Shown: positions 1 through 6,908 of the stretch, in pieces
Position numbering within the stretch: the first letter of the stretch is position 1
Layout: each line of letters starts with the position of its first letter
NCBI GenBank assembly: GCA_026388755.1
Contig: JAPLJE010000075.1
Coordinates: 1-10,086, forward strand
Source: Deltaproteobacteria bacterium
GTDB lineage: Bacteria > Desulfobacterota > Desulfobacteria > Desulfobacterales > Desulfatirhabdiaceae
Direction of reading: 5' to 3'
Length of the DNA stretch: 10,086 nt
The notes under the pieces: generated by a model
Told to the model about the DNA's origin: nothing
Seen by the model: the letters and a program-made list of their open reading frames with translations, nothing else
Databases searched by the model: none
Position numbers and translations under genes: made by a program

Positions 1-1551
1 GTCGAAGCTGGGCCCCAGAACAAATCCGTTCACATTGGATCTCTCGGCCAGAATTTCAATTTCCTGGAACATGATGACAAAGGGAGCGCTCTGCTGATGC
101 TCCTTTTGAATCTCAAGATACATCCGGATCCTCTTTTTGACATCATTTTCAAGAACCGCCGCATCGACTTTCCGGGTCATCTCGGGAATGTCCCAGGCAT
201 TTCTCCAGGCAAGGGTTTTTGACTGTCCAGCGTCTGAATTATCCGGGTTTCTGGCAAAAGTGTCCGCGTTGGTATGGGGATCCATATAATCGGGTCCCCA
301 TCGACCGAAGAAGATGTCATGAGCTCTTTCACGGTATTTGGTGAGGACTTGTTTGCCTTCACCGGGAATAATTTCCAGTTTGATATCAGCCAGGGCAAAA
401 GTTGCCTGGATGGCCACGGCCATCGACGTTGAAGGCTCCGTGTTCCGCGTATCCATGGTGACAACAAAGCCTTTTTCAAGACCTGCTTCCTTAAGAAGGC
501 ACTTTGCCTTTTCAACATTCAGCGAAAAAGGGGTCTCTTCCAGTGCGCCAAGAAATCCCTTGGGAAGGAAGGCCTGATGAACCACGGCTTTACCGCTTAA
601 GAGGGTGGATTCCATTCCCGCGTAATCAACGAGGTATTTCAGGGCCTGTCTGACCTGGGGAATCTTCAGGTACTGGTTTTTCTGGTTCAGGCCCAGATAG
701 TAGACCGCACCTTTGGCTTTTTTCCGGATCCGGATAACCGGATTCCCTGCAAGCCCCTTGAGATCGTCCGGCTGAATATTCCTCGCCATGTCGACATCCC
801 CTTTTTCAAGGAGAAGCCTCTGGGTGGCAGATTCAGAGATGTGCCGGACGATGATGCGCTTGATGGCGGATTTTTTGCCGTGGTAATGCGCATTGCCGGC
901 CATGATGAGGATTTCAGAGGGTTTCCATGATGTCAAAGCAAAGGGGCCTGAACCGGCGGAATGGGTTTTCAGCCAGCCATATCCCATGTCACTGTTTTCC
1001 TCATGCTTCAACACCTCTTGTTTATCCACGATGGAGCCCGGGGTCGATGTCAGACAATACAGGAAAAACGTCGGCGCATAGGGTTTGTCGATAATCAGCT
1101 TGACTGAATAATCTCCCGTTTTAACGATTCTTTCGTTCATGTTGGCCGGGGTGAATCCGAACTGGGCCAACAGAAAAGCCGGGGACTTGTTCAGCTTGAT
1201 TACCCGCTGAAATGAAAAAACAACATCATCCGCGGTCAGTTTGTTGCCGGATGCAAATTTTATGCTGTCCCGGATCTTGAAGGAATAGATTCTGCCGTCA
1301 TCAGAGATGTCCCAGCTTTCAGCAACGTCACCATGGATTTTGCTCACATCCTCCACATCATAGCTGATCAAACGGTCATAGATGTTGACGACCAATTCAG
1401 CCCCTGTAAATTCAAAGACTTCCGCCGGATCCAGTGTGATGATATCATCGAGTTTCGATGCCATTACCAGCGTATCACTGGGCGTTGCCGCAAGCAGACT
1501 GTTTCCAGCGATTACAAAAAGAACCAGGGCGAACCATACCGTTTTTTTCAT
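1..1551 (-). CDS. ABC transporter periplasmic substrate-binding protein, oligopeptide/dipeptide type (family 5), 3' end cut by window
   Basis: The frame is open from an ATG at 1551 to the left edge, giving 517 codons with no stop. The start is supported by a purine-rich ribosome site (GGAAAGGAAAG) just upstream. Residues 1 to about 21 form a Sec signal peptide: MKK, a hydrophobic core, then SLLAA. The mature part opens with a DTLVMASKLDD...LDPAE stretch, followed by AESWDISDDGRIYSFKIRD and LTADDVVFSFQRV, which are hallmarks of DppA/OppA-type binding proteins. Later come the hinge-like SGPFALTSWKP and, near the end, GRWGPDYMDPH. The length fits the family (about 520-540), so only a few residues are missing. 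Such proteins capture peptides, nickel or other solutes in the periplasm for an ABC importer; the ligand cannot be read from sequence. No permease or ATPase for it is in the window. It is the third gene of the galT-phosphatase operon, 28 bp after the phosphatase stop. Confidence 0.93.
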   Translation of the reverse strand, partial: MKKTVWFALVLFVIAGNSLLAATPSDTLVMASKLDDIITLDPAEVFEFTGAELVVNIYDRLISYDVEDVSKIHGDVAESWDISDDGRIYSFKIRDSIKFASGNKLTADDVVFSFQRVIKLNKSPAFLLAQFGFTPANMNERIVKTGDYSVKLIIDKPYAPTFFLYCLTSTPGSIVDKQEVLKHEENSDMGYGWLKTHSAGSGPFALTSWKPSEILIMAGNAHYHGKKSAIKRIIVRHISESATQRLLLEKGDVDMARNIQPDDLKGLAGNPVIRIRKKAKGAVYYLGLNQKNQYLKIPQVRQALKYLVDYAGMESTLLSGKAVVHQAFLPKGFLGALEETPFSLNVEKAKCLLKEAGLEKGFVVTMDTRNTEPSTSMAVAIQATFALADIKLEIIPGEGKQVLTKYRERAHDIFFGRWGPDYMDPHTNADTFARNPDNSDAGQSKTLAWRNAWDIPEMTRKVDAAVLENDVKKRIRMYLEIQKEHQQSAPFVIMFQEIEILAERSNVNGFVLGPSFD

Positions 1552-1579
1552 GGGCTTTCCTTTCCATGCAATATAGCAG

Positions 1580-2758
1580 TCAACAATCTTCCCTTCCTTC
1601 ACAGCCTTTTTTTGTAAATTCAACAACGATCAGGCTCATGTCGTCAGAAGGTGCAGATCCGCCTCTTTGCCGGTTGGCGTCTTCAAACGCACTGTCTACC
1701 AGGTCTTGGGTCGGCAGATGTTGGGAATTCTCCATGAATGCGTGAAACAGAATCAGCCGGTCTCCGGCATTCAACTGCTTTTCTTCCTGGCCGAAAGCAG
1801 CGCCGAATCCGATGCCGATGGCCGTGCCATGGTTCTCCAGCATTTCCAGTTGGCCCGTGGATCTTAAGATCACTGGCGGCATATGGCCGGCGTTGCTGTA
1901 AACGAAACAGCCGGTTTCAATATTGAAGACTGTATAGACAATCGAGAAAAAACAATCGAATCTCTCCATCGGAAATTCTTTGTCCAGACGATTCATGACG
2001 GCCTCGGGGCTGAATAATTTCCCGGTCAGCCGCATCCGGTTGTGCAGGCTCATCATAAATTGTGAGATCGTAACGGCGACCAGAGCTGCTGATACGCCGT
2101 GCCCGCAAACGTCCAGCATGTAAATGCCGATTTGTTCCTCACTGATTTTATGGATTTGAAAAATATCGCCGCCGATATGGCCGCTGGGTTCAAATCGCCA
2201 GGCGATCAAGATGTTGTCGATTTCCAGATCGCTGTCCGGAAGAAGACTTTTCTGGATCTCGCCGGCTGTTTCAAGTTCATGGTTGATTTGCTGCTGCTGT
2301 TTTTCAAGTTTTCTTTTCTGCTCTTCGATCACCGAAACATCGTAAATGATCACAAGTATCATTTTTTGTCCGTGAAATCGGATGAGCCTTGAAGTAACTT
2401 CCAGATTTTTTAAAACCGGTTTGCCTTTAATGTAGAAGACTCGCTCCATGGACTTGAGATCGGCAGGGTAATCTTCCACCAGGGTTTGGAGCAGTGTTTT
2501 TCTCAAAACACAAAACTGACACCTGGATGTACCGCCACAGGGCTTGTTTTCTTTCACCGCATTCACGCATCCGGATATCTGGCCGAAAGAACTTTCAAAA
2601 ACACGGTCTGCGGCATGATCGAACAGACTGAGAAAGCTATTGTTGAATTGATGGACCCGCATATTCTCGTCTGCGATGAGGATGGCGGAGTTAATGTTTT
2701 CCAGAATCAGATTCAGGAATTCGTTTGATTCTTTCAGATTGTCGAGCGCTATCGGCAT
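1580..2758 (-). CDS. PAS-domain PP2C/SpoIIE-type serine phosphatase (RsbU-like), with Cys cluster and degenerate metal site
   Basis: A 392-residue soluble signalling protein. I take the ATG at 2758 (MPIALDNLKES) as the start. A longer in-frame start at 2830 would overlap the galT stop, and 2758 has an AGGA ribosome site and leaves a 20-bp gap. Residues about 8-140 form a PAS domain (FLNLILENINSAILIADENM...FNNSF). It carries a cysteine cluster C64, C74, C80, C83 (C-x9-CGG-x3-C-x2-C). A glutamine-rich coiled linker (about 143-165) leads to EIQKSLLP. The phosphatase domain (about 170-381) has GGDIF (D198), DVCGHGVSAAL (D216), SNAGHMPP and SDDMSLIVVEF (D372/D373). Family members dephosphorylate a serine on anti-sigma antagonists (STAS proteins), releasing a sigma factor or other output. 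Where relatives read L-Y-T-D-G, this protein has LFHAF (residues 337-341), so one metal-binding aspartate is replaced by A340. It may be weakly active, altered or inactive. No kinase or STAS partner is in the window. Confidence 0.92.
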   Translation of the reverse strand: MPIALDNLKESNEFLNLILENINSAILIADENMRVHQFNNSFLSLFDHAADRVFESSFGQISGCVNAVKENKPCGGTSRCQFCVLRKTLLQTLVEDYPADLKSMERVFYIKGKPVLKNLEVTSRLIRFHGQKMILVIIYDVSVIEEQKRKLEKQQQQINHELETAGEIQKSLLPDSDLEIDNILIAWRFEPSGHIGGDIFQIHKISEEQIGIYMLDVCGHGVSAALVAVTISQFMMSLHNRMRLTGKLFSPEAVMNRLDKEFPMERFDCFFSIVYTVFNIETGCFVYSNAGHMPPVILRSTGQLEMLENHGTAIGIGFGAAFGQEEKQLNAGDRLILFHAFMENSQHLPTQDLVDSAFEDANRQRGGSAPSDDMSLIVVEFTKKGCEGREDC

Positions 2759-2778
2759 AAAGGGTTCCTGTTGGGGTT

Positions 2779-3801
2779 CTAAAAGCCTTGCTTCAGCAAT
2801 TCTTTGATCTCCTCCGGGTAGGCCATGCACAGAGTTTCATTGAACAGGTTGCGCAGGGCTCCGACGTCCGGTGTCCCCAGTTTCTGGTTGAAGAAGGTGC
2901 GGGGAGAGAAGAGCAGATGAAAGCGGAAGTGATCATCGGTTTTCGCCCCGGTGAAAAAATTCATATTGAAGCTGTAGATCCCCATCTTGTCGTATTCGGC
3001 AATGACTTTTGAAAGACCGGAGGCGATGTCCAGAAGATCCTTCCCGCTGAGATCCAGCGTACACCGGGCATCTTCCAGAACCGCCAGTACGTCTCCGGCA
3101 ACGCCCATGGGGGCGAAAGCAGTCATCCAGTGCGTGCGGCCGATCTTTCCCAGATAGCGTTCGTTCGATTTCTTCTCGGCATCCACCAGATCCGCCCAGA
3201 AGTTGGAGCCGTGGCAGTCAAGATAGTTCCTTGAGGCTTCCAGTTCCTGGCGCATGAGGTTGGGCGCGGAGGAAGTGGAAAAGACCTGCAGGTGGGGATG
3301 AATGAGAGAGCTTCCGGCCGGCGGCATGTAGTTCCAGTTGATGATGTGGTACACGGACTCCGGATGGCCGGTGCTTTCGATGCGCCTGAAAAAGTCCAGC
3401 GCGAAACCGAATGCGGAGGCCATGTGCGCCGGCTCGAACGCTGTCATGGGGATAAAATGGCGGTTACCGAAGGTAGCTACGGCCCCGATACTGTCGTAGG
3501 GGGCGATGTTCGGGAAGATCACCATGTCGTCTTTTTGCAGACGGCCTTCGGGGATGAGGTCTTTGGGAAAACAGGGCGTCACGTCCAGCACCCTGTCCGC
3601 ACAGAACGGGCACCAGGCATCGGTTCCCGCCACAAGGGCATCGAAGTCGGGCTTCTGCCATTGAAGCTTCATGAAATGGCAGATCCTGGCGGTTCGGCCG
3701 GTTAAGGGATCGATGCGGATTTCACTGGGGATTCGGCGCTCAGCCATATCCTTTTGGGGGTTTAGTATGACGGTTTCTTTTTTGATAGCCTCGAATTTCA
3801 T
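2779..3801 (-). CDS. galT: GalT-like galactose-1-phosphate uridylyltransferase / HIT-superfamily nucleotidyltransferase
   Basis: A 340-residue cytoplasmic enzyme of the GalT branch of the HIT superfamily, which swaps UMP (or another NMP) between sugar phosphates through a histidine-nucleotide intermediate. Numbered from the ATG at 3801, the zinc site is visible as C64-P-F-C67, H115 (FGNRHF) and the first histidine of H168-P-H170-L-Q172. By analogy with E. coli GalT, H170 is the nucleophile. The C-terminal half includes RFHLLFSPR and a family-typical tail (NLFNETLCMAYPEEIKELL). The start has AAGGAGG only three bases upstream, which is tight. An in-frame GTG at 3816 (15 bases earlier) and an ATG at 3747 are alternatives. 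It is the first gene of the operon with the PAS-phosphatase and the binding protein. Substrate identity is uncertain, since many environmental GalT-like proteins are not the Leloir enzyme; no other galactose gene is present here. Confidence 0.88.
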   Translation of the reverse strand: MKFEAIKKETVILNPQKDMAERRIPSEIRIDPLTGRTARICHFMKLQWQKPDFDALVAGTDAWCPFCADRVLDVTPCFPKDLIPEGRLQKDDMVIFPNIAPYDSIGAVATFGNRHFIPMTAFEPAHMASAFGFALDFFRRIESTGHPESVYHIINWNYMPPAGSSLIHPHLQVFSTSSAPNLMRQELEASRNYLDCHGSNFWADLVDAEKKSNERYLGKIGRTHWMTAFAPMGVAGDVLAVLEDARCTLDLSGKDLLDIASGLSKVIAEYDKMGIYSFNMNFFTGAKTDDHFRFHLLFSPRTFFNQKLGTPDVGALRNLFNETLCMAYPEEIKELLKQGF

Positions 3802-3910
3802 AATCCTCCTTGGCACCGTAATGGACAGTTCAAACCCAGCCCGCCTGGCGTTTTAGCCCTTCCGTATTATTTCTTCGGACAGAGCATCTTTTTGAATGGC
3901 TTTCAGGGTA

Positions 3911-3940
3911 ATTTTATCTATCCCATAAAATTAAATCCAA
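3911..3940 (-). promoter_or_regulatory. Candidate promoter of the galT operon
   Basis: Reading leftward, TTGGAT (3940-3935) is separated by 18 bases from TAAAAT (3916-3911). The -10 box matches the sigma-70 consensus at five of six positions, the -35 box at only three. A start about 7 bases downstream would give a leader of roughly 105 nt before the galT ATG. No terminator or opposing gene intervenes. A prediction by eye only. Confidence 0.4.
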
Positions 3941-4009
3941 ACGCAAGGAATAATAGTTCTGTTTTCTCTTTCACTGATTTCGGTTTTTCCGGGTTTATCT
4001 TATGATTAA

Positions 4010-4168
4010 GTTGGTGCTTATGAGGAAGGGAATCTGGTATATGCGCTCTTGACCCAACGGGGCCCTCTGGGACACCTGGGATTGCTGTTTACACTGGAAG
4101 GTGTGGCCATTGGTCAGACCCTTCTGGCACTTCCCGTGGTCATTGCGCTGACCGCGGCAACCACAGAT
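4010..4168 (+). pseudogene. tupB: Remnant of a tungstate-type ABC transporter permease (TupB-like), both ends missing
   Basis: This 53-codon fragment has a stop immediately before it and no start of its own. It contains QRGPLGHLGLLFT and AIGQTLLALPVVIALT, which match the conserved RSGPLG(F/L)LGLLYT...IAQxILALPIV signature loop of TupB/WtpB-like tungstate permeases. That signature includes the cytoplasmic EAA-like segment that contacts the ATPase. A full permease is about 230 residues, so roughly four fifths is missing. The reading frame continues without a stop straight into the N-terminus of the ATPase remnant (IYQLFNIKKY), so a deletion has fused the two genes. The assignment rests on recognisable motifs; molybdate or another oxyanion permease is a lesser possibility. 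Confidence 0.72.
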
Positions 4169-5112
4169 ATCTATCAGCTCTTTAATATCAAAAAATACCA
4201 CAGACGACAGCCCCGTGGACATCGAAAGTCTTACAATTTCCCCTTACTCGATTACGGGACTGATCGGTCCCAACGGCAGCGGGCCGAAAGGCCGCGCCAT
4301 TTGATGCTTTCGTTCGGTTTCATGTCAGCCTGCTGCCTCAGGAACCCTATCTGCTGAAGCGTTCAGTTTTTGACAATATCGCCTATGGACTGGTTTTAAG
4401 AGGGGTCAACAGATCCCGTCATGTCGAAGCCGTGGCAGACGCCCTGTCACTGGTAGGCCTTTCCGCTGAAGAATTTGCCGGCCGCTCTTGGTATCAGCTC
4501 TCCGGGGGTGAAGCCCAGCGGGTGGCCCTTGCCGCCAGGCTGGTGCTGCGACCCAATGTCCTGCTTCTGGATGAGCCTACCGCCAGTGTGGATGCTGCCA
4601 GCGCGCAGCAGATCAAGGCAAGTGCTTTGAAGGCCTGCAGAGAATGGGGCACGGCCCTCATTGTTGCCAGCCATGACTGGCATTGGGTCCATGAAATCTG
4701 CAACAGCGTCATTCCGATGTTTAATGGCAAGGTGATGGAAAACGGCATAGGGAATATCCTGTTCGGCCCTTGGCGACCGGGATCGGGAGGGTGTTGGGAA
4801 AAAGTGATAGAAGATGGTCAGGTGGTACGGGTTTCTGAACCACATTCTCGCATTGCGATTGCTGTAATCCCTCAGGATTCCTTTTTCCTTAGCCTGGATA
4901 AGCCTCAACTGAAACCTCAGGAGCATTTTCTTCAGGGCGTACTGGCCCTTCTGGCACTTGAGCCATCATCCGGTTCCATTCAGGCGACCCTCCGAATCGC
5001 AGACCTGAGCTTTACATTTCAAATTCCAAACAACGATGCACAGAAGATGCCTCTCTTTCCTGGACAAAAAGTGTACATCACCTACCCGGTTAGCGCAGTC
5101 GTGTGGTATTAA
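4169..5112 (+). pseudogene. tupC: Disrupted tungstate-type ABC transporter ATP-binding protein (TupC-like): frameshift plus P-loop deletion
   Basis: Three pieces in three frames together resemble one ABC ATPase. The N-terminus (IYQLFNIKKYH, from 4169) shares the permease fragment's frame. A shift near 4200 moves to DDSPVDIESLTISPYSITGLIGPNGSG (4203-4283). There the P-loop ends without its KST, and about 25-30 residues are missing. The third frame (4282-5112) resumes with APFDAFVRFHVSLLPQEPYLL and is intact to the stop. That part has a Q-loop, LSGGEAQRVALA signature, Walker B VLLLDEPTASVD, H-loop IVASHDWHW, and a C-terminal beta-rich TOBE-like domain of about 110 residues. Loss of the Walker A lysine means no ATP binding even if the third frame were translated from an internal start at 4432. 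The intact version would energise tungstate uptake for tungsto-enzymes such as aldehyde ferredoxin oxidoreductases. Good preservation of the 3' part implies recent decay. Confidence 0.82.
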
Positions 5113-5143
5113 TTCCAATCCGGTTTATTCGTCATGGCCATCC

Positions 5144-5987
5144 CTACCTCCGGGTGTACCGACTGGCGATTGTTTGATAGAATCCGGCCTCATCCACCTT
5201 GCCTCGCCGGATGCACCCATCGGCATATATTCGGCATTTCTCTCTCAGGACATCGACAGCAGCCTGATAGTACGGTGTTGTCAACGGATGATTTTCAATA
5301 ATACTCACGATGGACAGAATCCGGTATCTGTCCAGCCCGGAATTCCGGGACAATTGATCGTCATGGCCGCCGCGCTTCACAACAAGCTGTTTATCAATCA
5401 GATAAATCGGATAATAAAGCCCGATCCTTAACCACAAATCATAATCTTCGCAGGCAGGGAATGATTCATTAAACAAGCCCACTACATCAAAAAGACTTTT
5501 TTTGATCTTCAAATATCATGCCCGATGGCTTTTTATGCCGGTTTTTGGGATTTACCCGGACCCCGTTTCGAATCCAAATTTCGTCGGTCTGGCATATATA
5601 CGCTTCCGGATGAGACTGATAAAATTCATGCTGACTGGAAAGTTTCTCTGTAAGCCACATATCATCCGAGTCCAGAAATGCGATATAATCACCTCTTGCA
5701 ATAGATATCCCGACATTTCGGGCAGCGCTGACCCCTTTATTTTCCTGAAAGATCGAGGTGACTTGATCCCCGTATGTTGACAATAATTCATTGGTAGCGT
5801 CCGTTGAGCCATCATCTACCACGATAATCTCAATATCCGAAAACTTCTGGGATAGAACCGAATCGATCGCTTCTTTCAGTATCCAGCAGCGGTTGTAAGT
5901 GGGTATAATGACACTGACCCAAGGATTTAAACCGTTTTTTATCTTCAATCCGAGACCTTGTTTTTTTACAAATTGAAAACTTGACAA
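5144..5987 (-). pseudogene. Family 2 glycosyltransferase, broken by frameshift and short internal deletion
   Basis: Two overlapping minus-strand frames encode the two halves of one GT-A glycosyltransferase. The first (5487-5987, TTG or unknown start) has VSVIIPTYNR, IEIIVVDDGSTDATNELL, GVSAARNVGI and the FLDSDDMW DxD motif, then runs into a stop after GMIFEDQKKSF. The second (from about 5509 to 5144) continues SLFDVVGLFNESFPACEDYDLWLRI, with the catalytic-base ED, and ends normally. The switch is at an A7 run (T7 at 5494-5500 on the plus strand); one base fewer would give GMIFEDQKSLFDVVGLF in frame. Relatives have about 14 more residues here (an LCLISPSAVMI-like strand), so a deletion probably occurred too. 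The enzyme would transfer an unknown sugar to a glycan. No ATG or good ribosome site is seen at the 5' end, which overlaps the tRNA promoter. Confidence 0.8.
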
Positions 5988-6009
5988 AGTTCATGAAAAT
6001 TGCTAATTT
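5981..6009 (+). promoter_or_regulatory. Promoter of the tRNA-Lys gene
   Basis: A perfect -35 TTGACA (5981-5986) is followed by a 17-base spacer and TAATTT (6004-6009). Transcription would start near 6016 and give a 36-nt leader before the tRNA. The -35 box sits on the first codons of the divergent glycosyltransferase remnant. Confidence 0.6.
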
Positions 6010-6051
6010 TTCAAAGATAAATTCGTTCTGCTATTTTCAGCGGGTTTCAGC

Positions 6052-6128
6052 GGGCCGTTAGCTCAATCAGGTAGAGCACCTGACTCTTAATCAGTAGGTT
6101 GTTGGTTCGATTCCAACACGGCCCACCA
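6052..6128 (+). tRNA. tRNA-Lys (anticodon CTT), CCA encoded
   Basis: The cloverleaf can be drawn by hand. The acceptor stem GGGCCGT/ACGGCCC is perfect. The D-stem is GCTC/GAGC with a 9-base loop. The anticodon loop CTCTTAA (6084-6090) has CTT at 6086-6088. The variable loop is AGGTT and the T-arm is GTTGG-TTCGATT-CCAAC. A discriminator A is followed by CCA (6126-6128). The first anticodon-stem pair (6079 C with 6095 T) is a mismatch; the other four pairs are standard. It decodes AAG. The 3' end is followed by a terminator and then by DNA with repeats and gene fragments, as at an island junction. Confidence 0.96.
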
Positions 6129-6141
6129 GTAAAAACAATAG

Positions 6142-6169
6142 GTTACAGTTAATCGCTGTAACTTTTTTT
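6142..6169 (+). terminator. Rho-independent terminator of tRNA-Lys
   Basis: GTTACAG (6142-6148) pairs with CTGTAAC (6156-6162) around a 7-base loop. Seven T residues follow directly (6163-6169). Confidence 0.88.
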
Positions 6170-6185
6170 ATGGGAAAACCCAAAG

Positions 6186-6206
6186 TGTCACAACTCTGTC
6201 ACAACT
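6186..6206. repeat. Direct repeat TGTCACAACT x2, 11-base period
   Basis: Two exact copies (6186-6195 and 6197-6206) are separated by one base, so they lie one helical turn apart on the same DNA face. They lie 58 bases past the tRNA 3' end. Integrase arm sites or a regulator operator would look like this. Function is not shown. Confidence 0.6.
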
Positions 6207-6257
6207 TTTCATCCAATGGGAAAGAATTATTCACGCCCATGATACAGGACAAAAAGA

Positions 6258-6322
6258 AAACTTCAAGCGGTATCTGCTGCCCGGTTCCCGACTACCTTTT
6301 GACATTTCAAATGCTGAAGTTT
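6258..6322. repeat. Small repeat element, copy 1 (65 bp), bounded by AAACTTCA / TGAAGTTT
   Basis: The inverted 8-mers at 6258-6265 and 6315-6322 enclose sequence shared with the 7330-7437 copy. The left side is AAAACTTCAAGC followed by a GGTTCCCG stretch; the right side is CTTTT, ATTTCAAAT, CTGAAGTTTG. Homology extends about 13 bases left of the inverted repeat (AGGACAAA-AGA). The right end is itself partly repeated: CATTTCAAATGCTGA is followed by CATTTAAAATGCTGA with a 22-base period (6303-6346). No transposase is encoded. It could be a miniature element or a repeated extragenic sequence. Confidence 0.55.
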
Positions 6323-6435
6323 GGCATTTAAAATGCTGATCTTACCCGACTGATTGACTCAAATTTATACCCTGAATCCTAAGCTCGTTAATTCCTGGTT
6401 CTTGACATCATAAGGACCATATCCTGAAAGCCCCG

Positions 6436-6460
6436 CCTTGCGCCCCTGGCGGCCCCGGAT
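6436..6460. repeat. GC-rich 25-mer, copy 1
   Basis: Matches 7783-7807 at 22 of 25 positions in the same orientation. It begins CCTTGCGCC and ends CCGGAT. In both places it follows the small inverted-repeat element downstream, so the two loci look like paralogous blocks, the first with a large internal deletion. Confidence 0.55.
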
Positions 6461-6526
6461 TTTAGGGTTCCTTTAAGTCGCCCTTGCATCTCTATCGCGC
6501 GTGAATGTCTACCACGGCAGACAAAT

Positions 6527-6561
6527 AAAAAAGGCCATACTCCGGAAAGAGGACAGCCTTT
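6527..6561 (-). terminator. Rho-independent terminator downstream of the 41-residue lipoprotein gene
   Basis: On the minus strand AAAGGC (6561-6556) pairs with GCCTTT (6535-6530), with an inner CTC/GAG stem. T residues run to 6527. It is about 100 bases after the lipoprotein stop. It is closely similar to the terminator at 9620-9654, with matching sequence that continues beyond the stem (GAATTT-GTATT on the plus strand). Confidence 0.72.
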
Positions 6562-6660
6562 GAATTTTGTATTTACAATATTCGGTGGACTTCTGGATTT
6601 TAAATCCGAATGGGACCGGCCAGGTTAAATAAGCCATATTTCAGGCCAGGCAAGTGATAA

Positions 6661-6786
6661 TCAGTGTGTGCCATTGTTATCCAGACCAGTTCCATGAGTT
6701 CTGCCTATAGTCGGAGGGGGACCGCCTTCACCTGAACATGCAGAAATAAACATAGCCATTATTATGACAAATATAACTTTTTTCAT
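6661..6786 (-). CDS. Very small lipoprotein (41 residues), function unknown
   Basis: The ATG at 6786 has an AAAGGAG ribosome site (6799-6793) at six-base spacing, which favours it over longer in-frame starts. The product begins MKKVIFVIIMAMFIS, followed by a lipobox ISAC (residues about 16-19). Lipid attachment at that cysteine leaves a mature peptide of about 23 residues rich in Gly, Pro, Thr and His (SGEGGPPPTIGRTHGTG). It resembles other tiny lipoproteins in overall plan, such as entericidin-like ones, but I recognise no family motif. It would be attached to the inner or outer membrane. It lies downstream of the second lipoprotein gene on the same strand, with a possible weak terminator between them. 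Confidence 0.72.
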   Translation of the reverse strand: MKKVIFVIIMAMFISACSGEGGPPPTIGRTHGTGLDNNGTH

Positions 6787-6849
6787 TTTCATCTCCTTTC
6801 TGACCACCCTCAGGATCACAATACATAACTGGTGATGTGGAATCAAACG

Positions 6850-6875
6850 AAAAAAACCCTCGATCCTCGGAAGGA
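6850..6875 (-). terminator. Possible weak terminator between the two small lipoprotein genes
   Basis: Reading leftward, CCTTC (6874-6870) can pair with GAGGG (one G-T pair), leaving a loop of about eight bases. Seven T residues follow (6856-6850). The stem is only five pairs, so read-through is likely. Confidence 0.45.
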
Positions 6876-6908
6876 CAGAAGACTTTTCACTTTTTAAAAT
6901 TGTGTTCC

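Larger units (their letters stand above)
6129..6660. other. Gene-free accessory stretch with repeats and terminators
   Basis: I find no gene with a start, ribosome site and protein-like composition in these 532 bases. In order they contain the tRNA terminator, a direct repeat of TGTCACAACT, the shorter copy of the small inverted-repeat element (6258-6322), a GC-rich 25-mer shared with 7783-7807, a minus-strand terminator (6527-6561) and a palindrome GGATTT-T-AAATCC (6595-6607). The mixture of fragments suggests decayed mobile DNA next to the tRNA. Confidence 0.6.

Noticed and set aside
3292..3705. 137-codon plus-strand frame opposite galT
   Set aside because: Antisense shadow of a clear enzyme gene, with low-quality His/Arg-rich translation.
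3802..3910. Riboswitch-like leader upstream of galT
   Set aside because: About 105-nt leader with only short, weak pairings and no match to a conserved aptamer core that I know.
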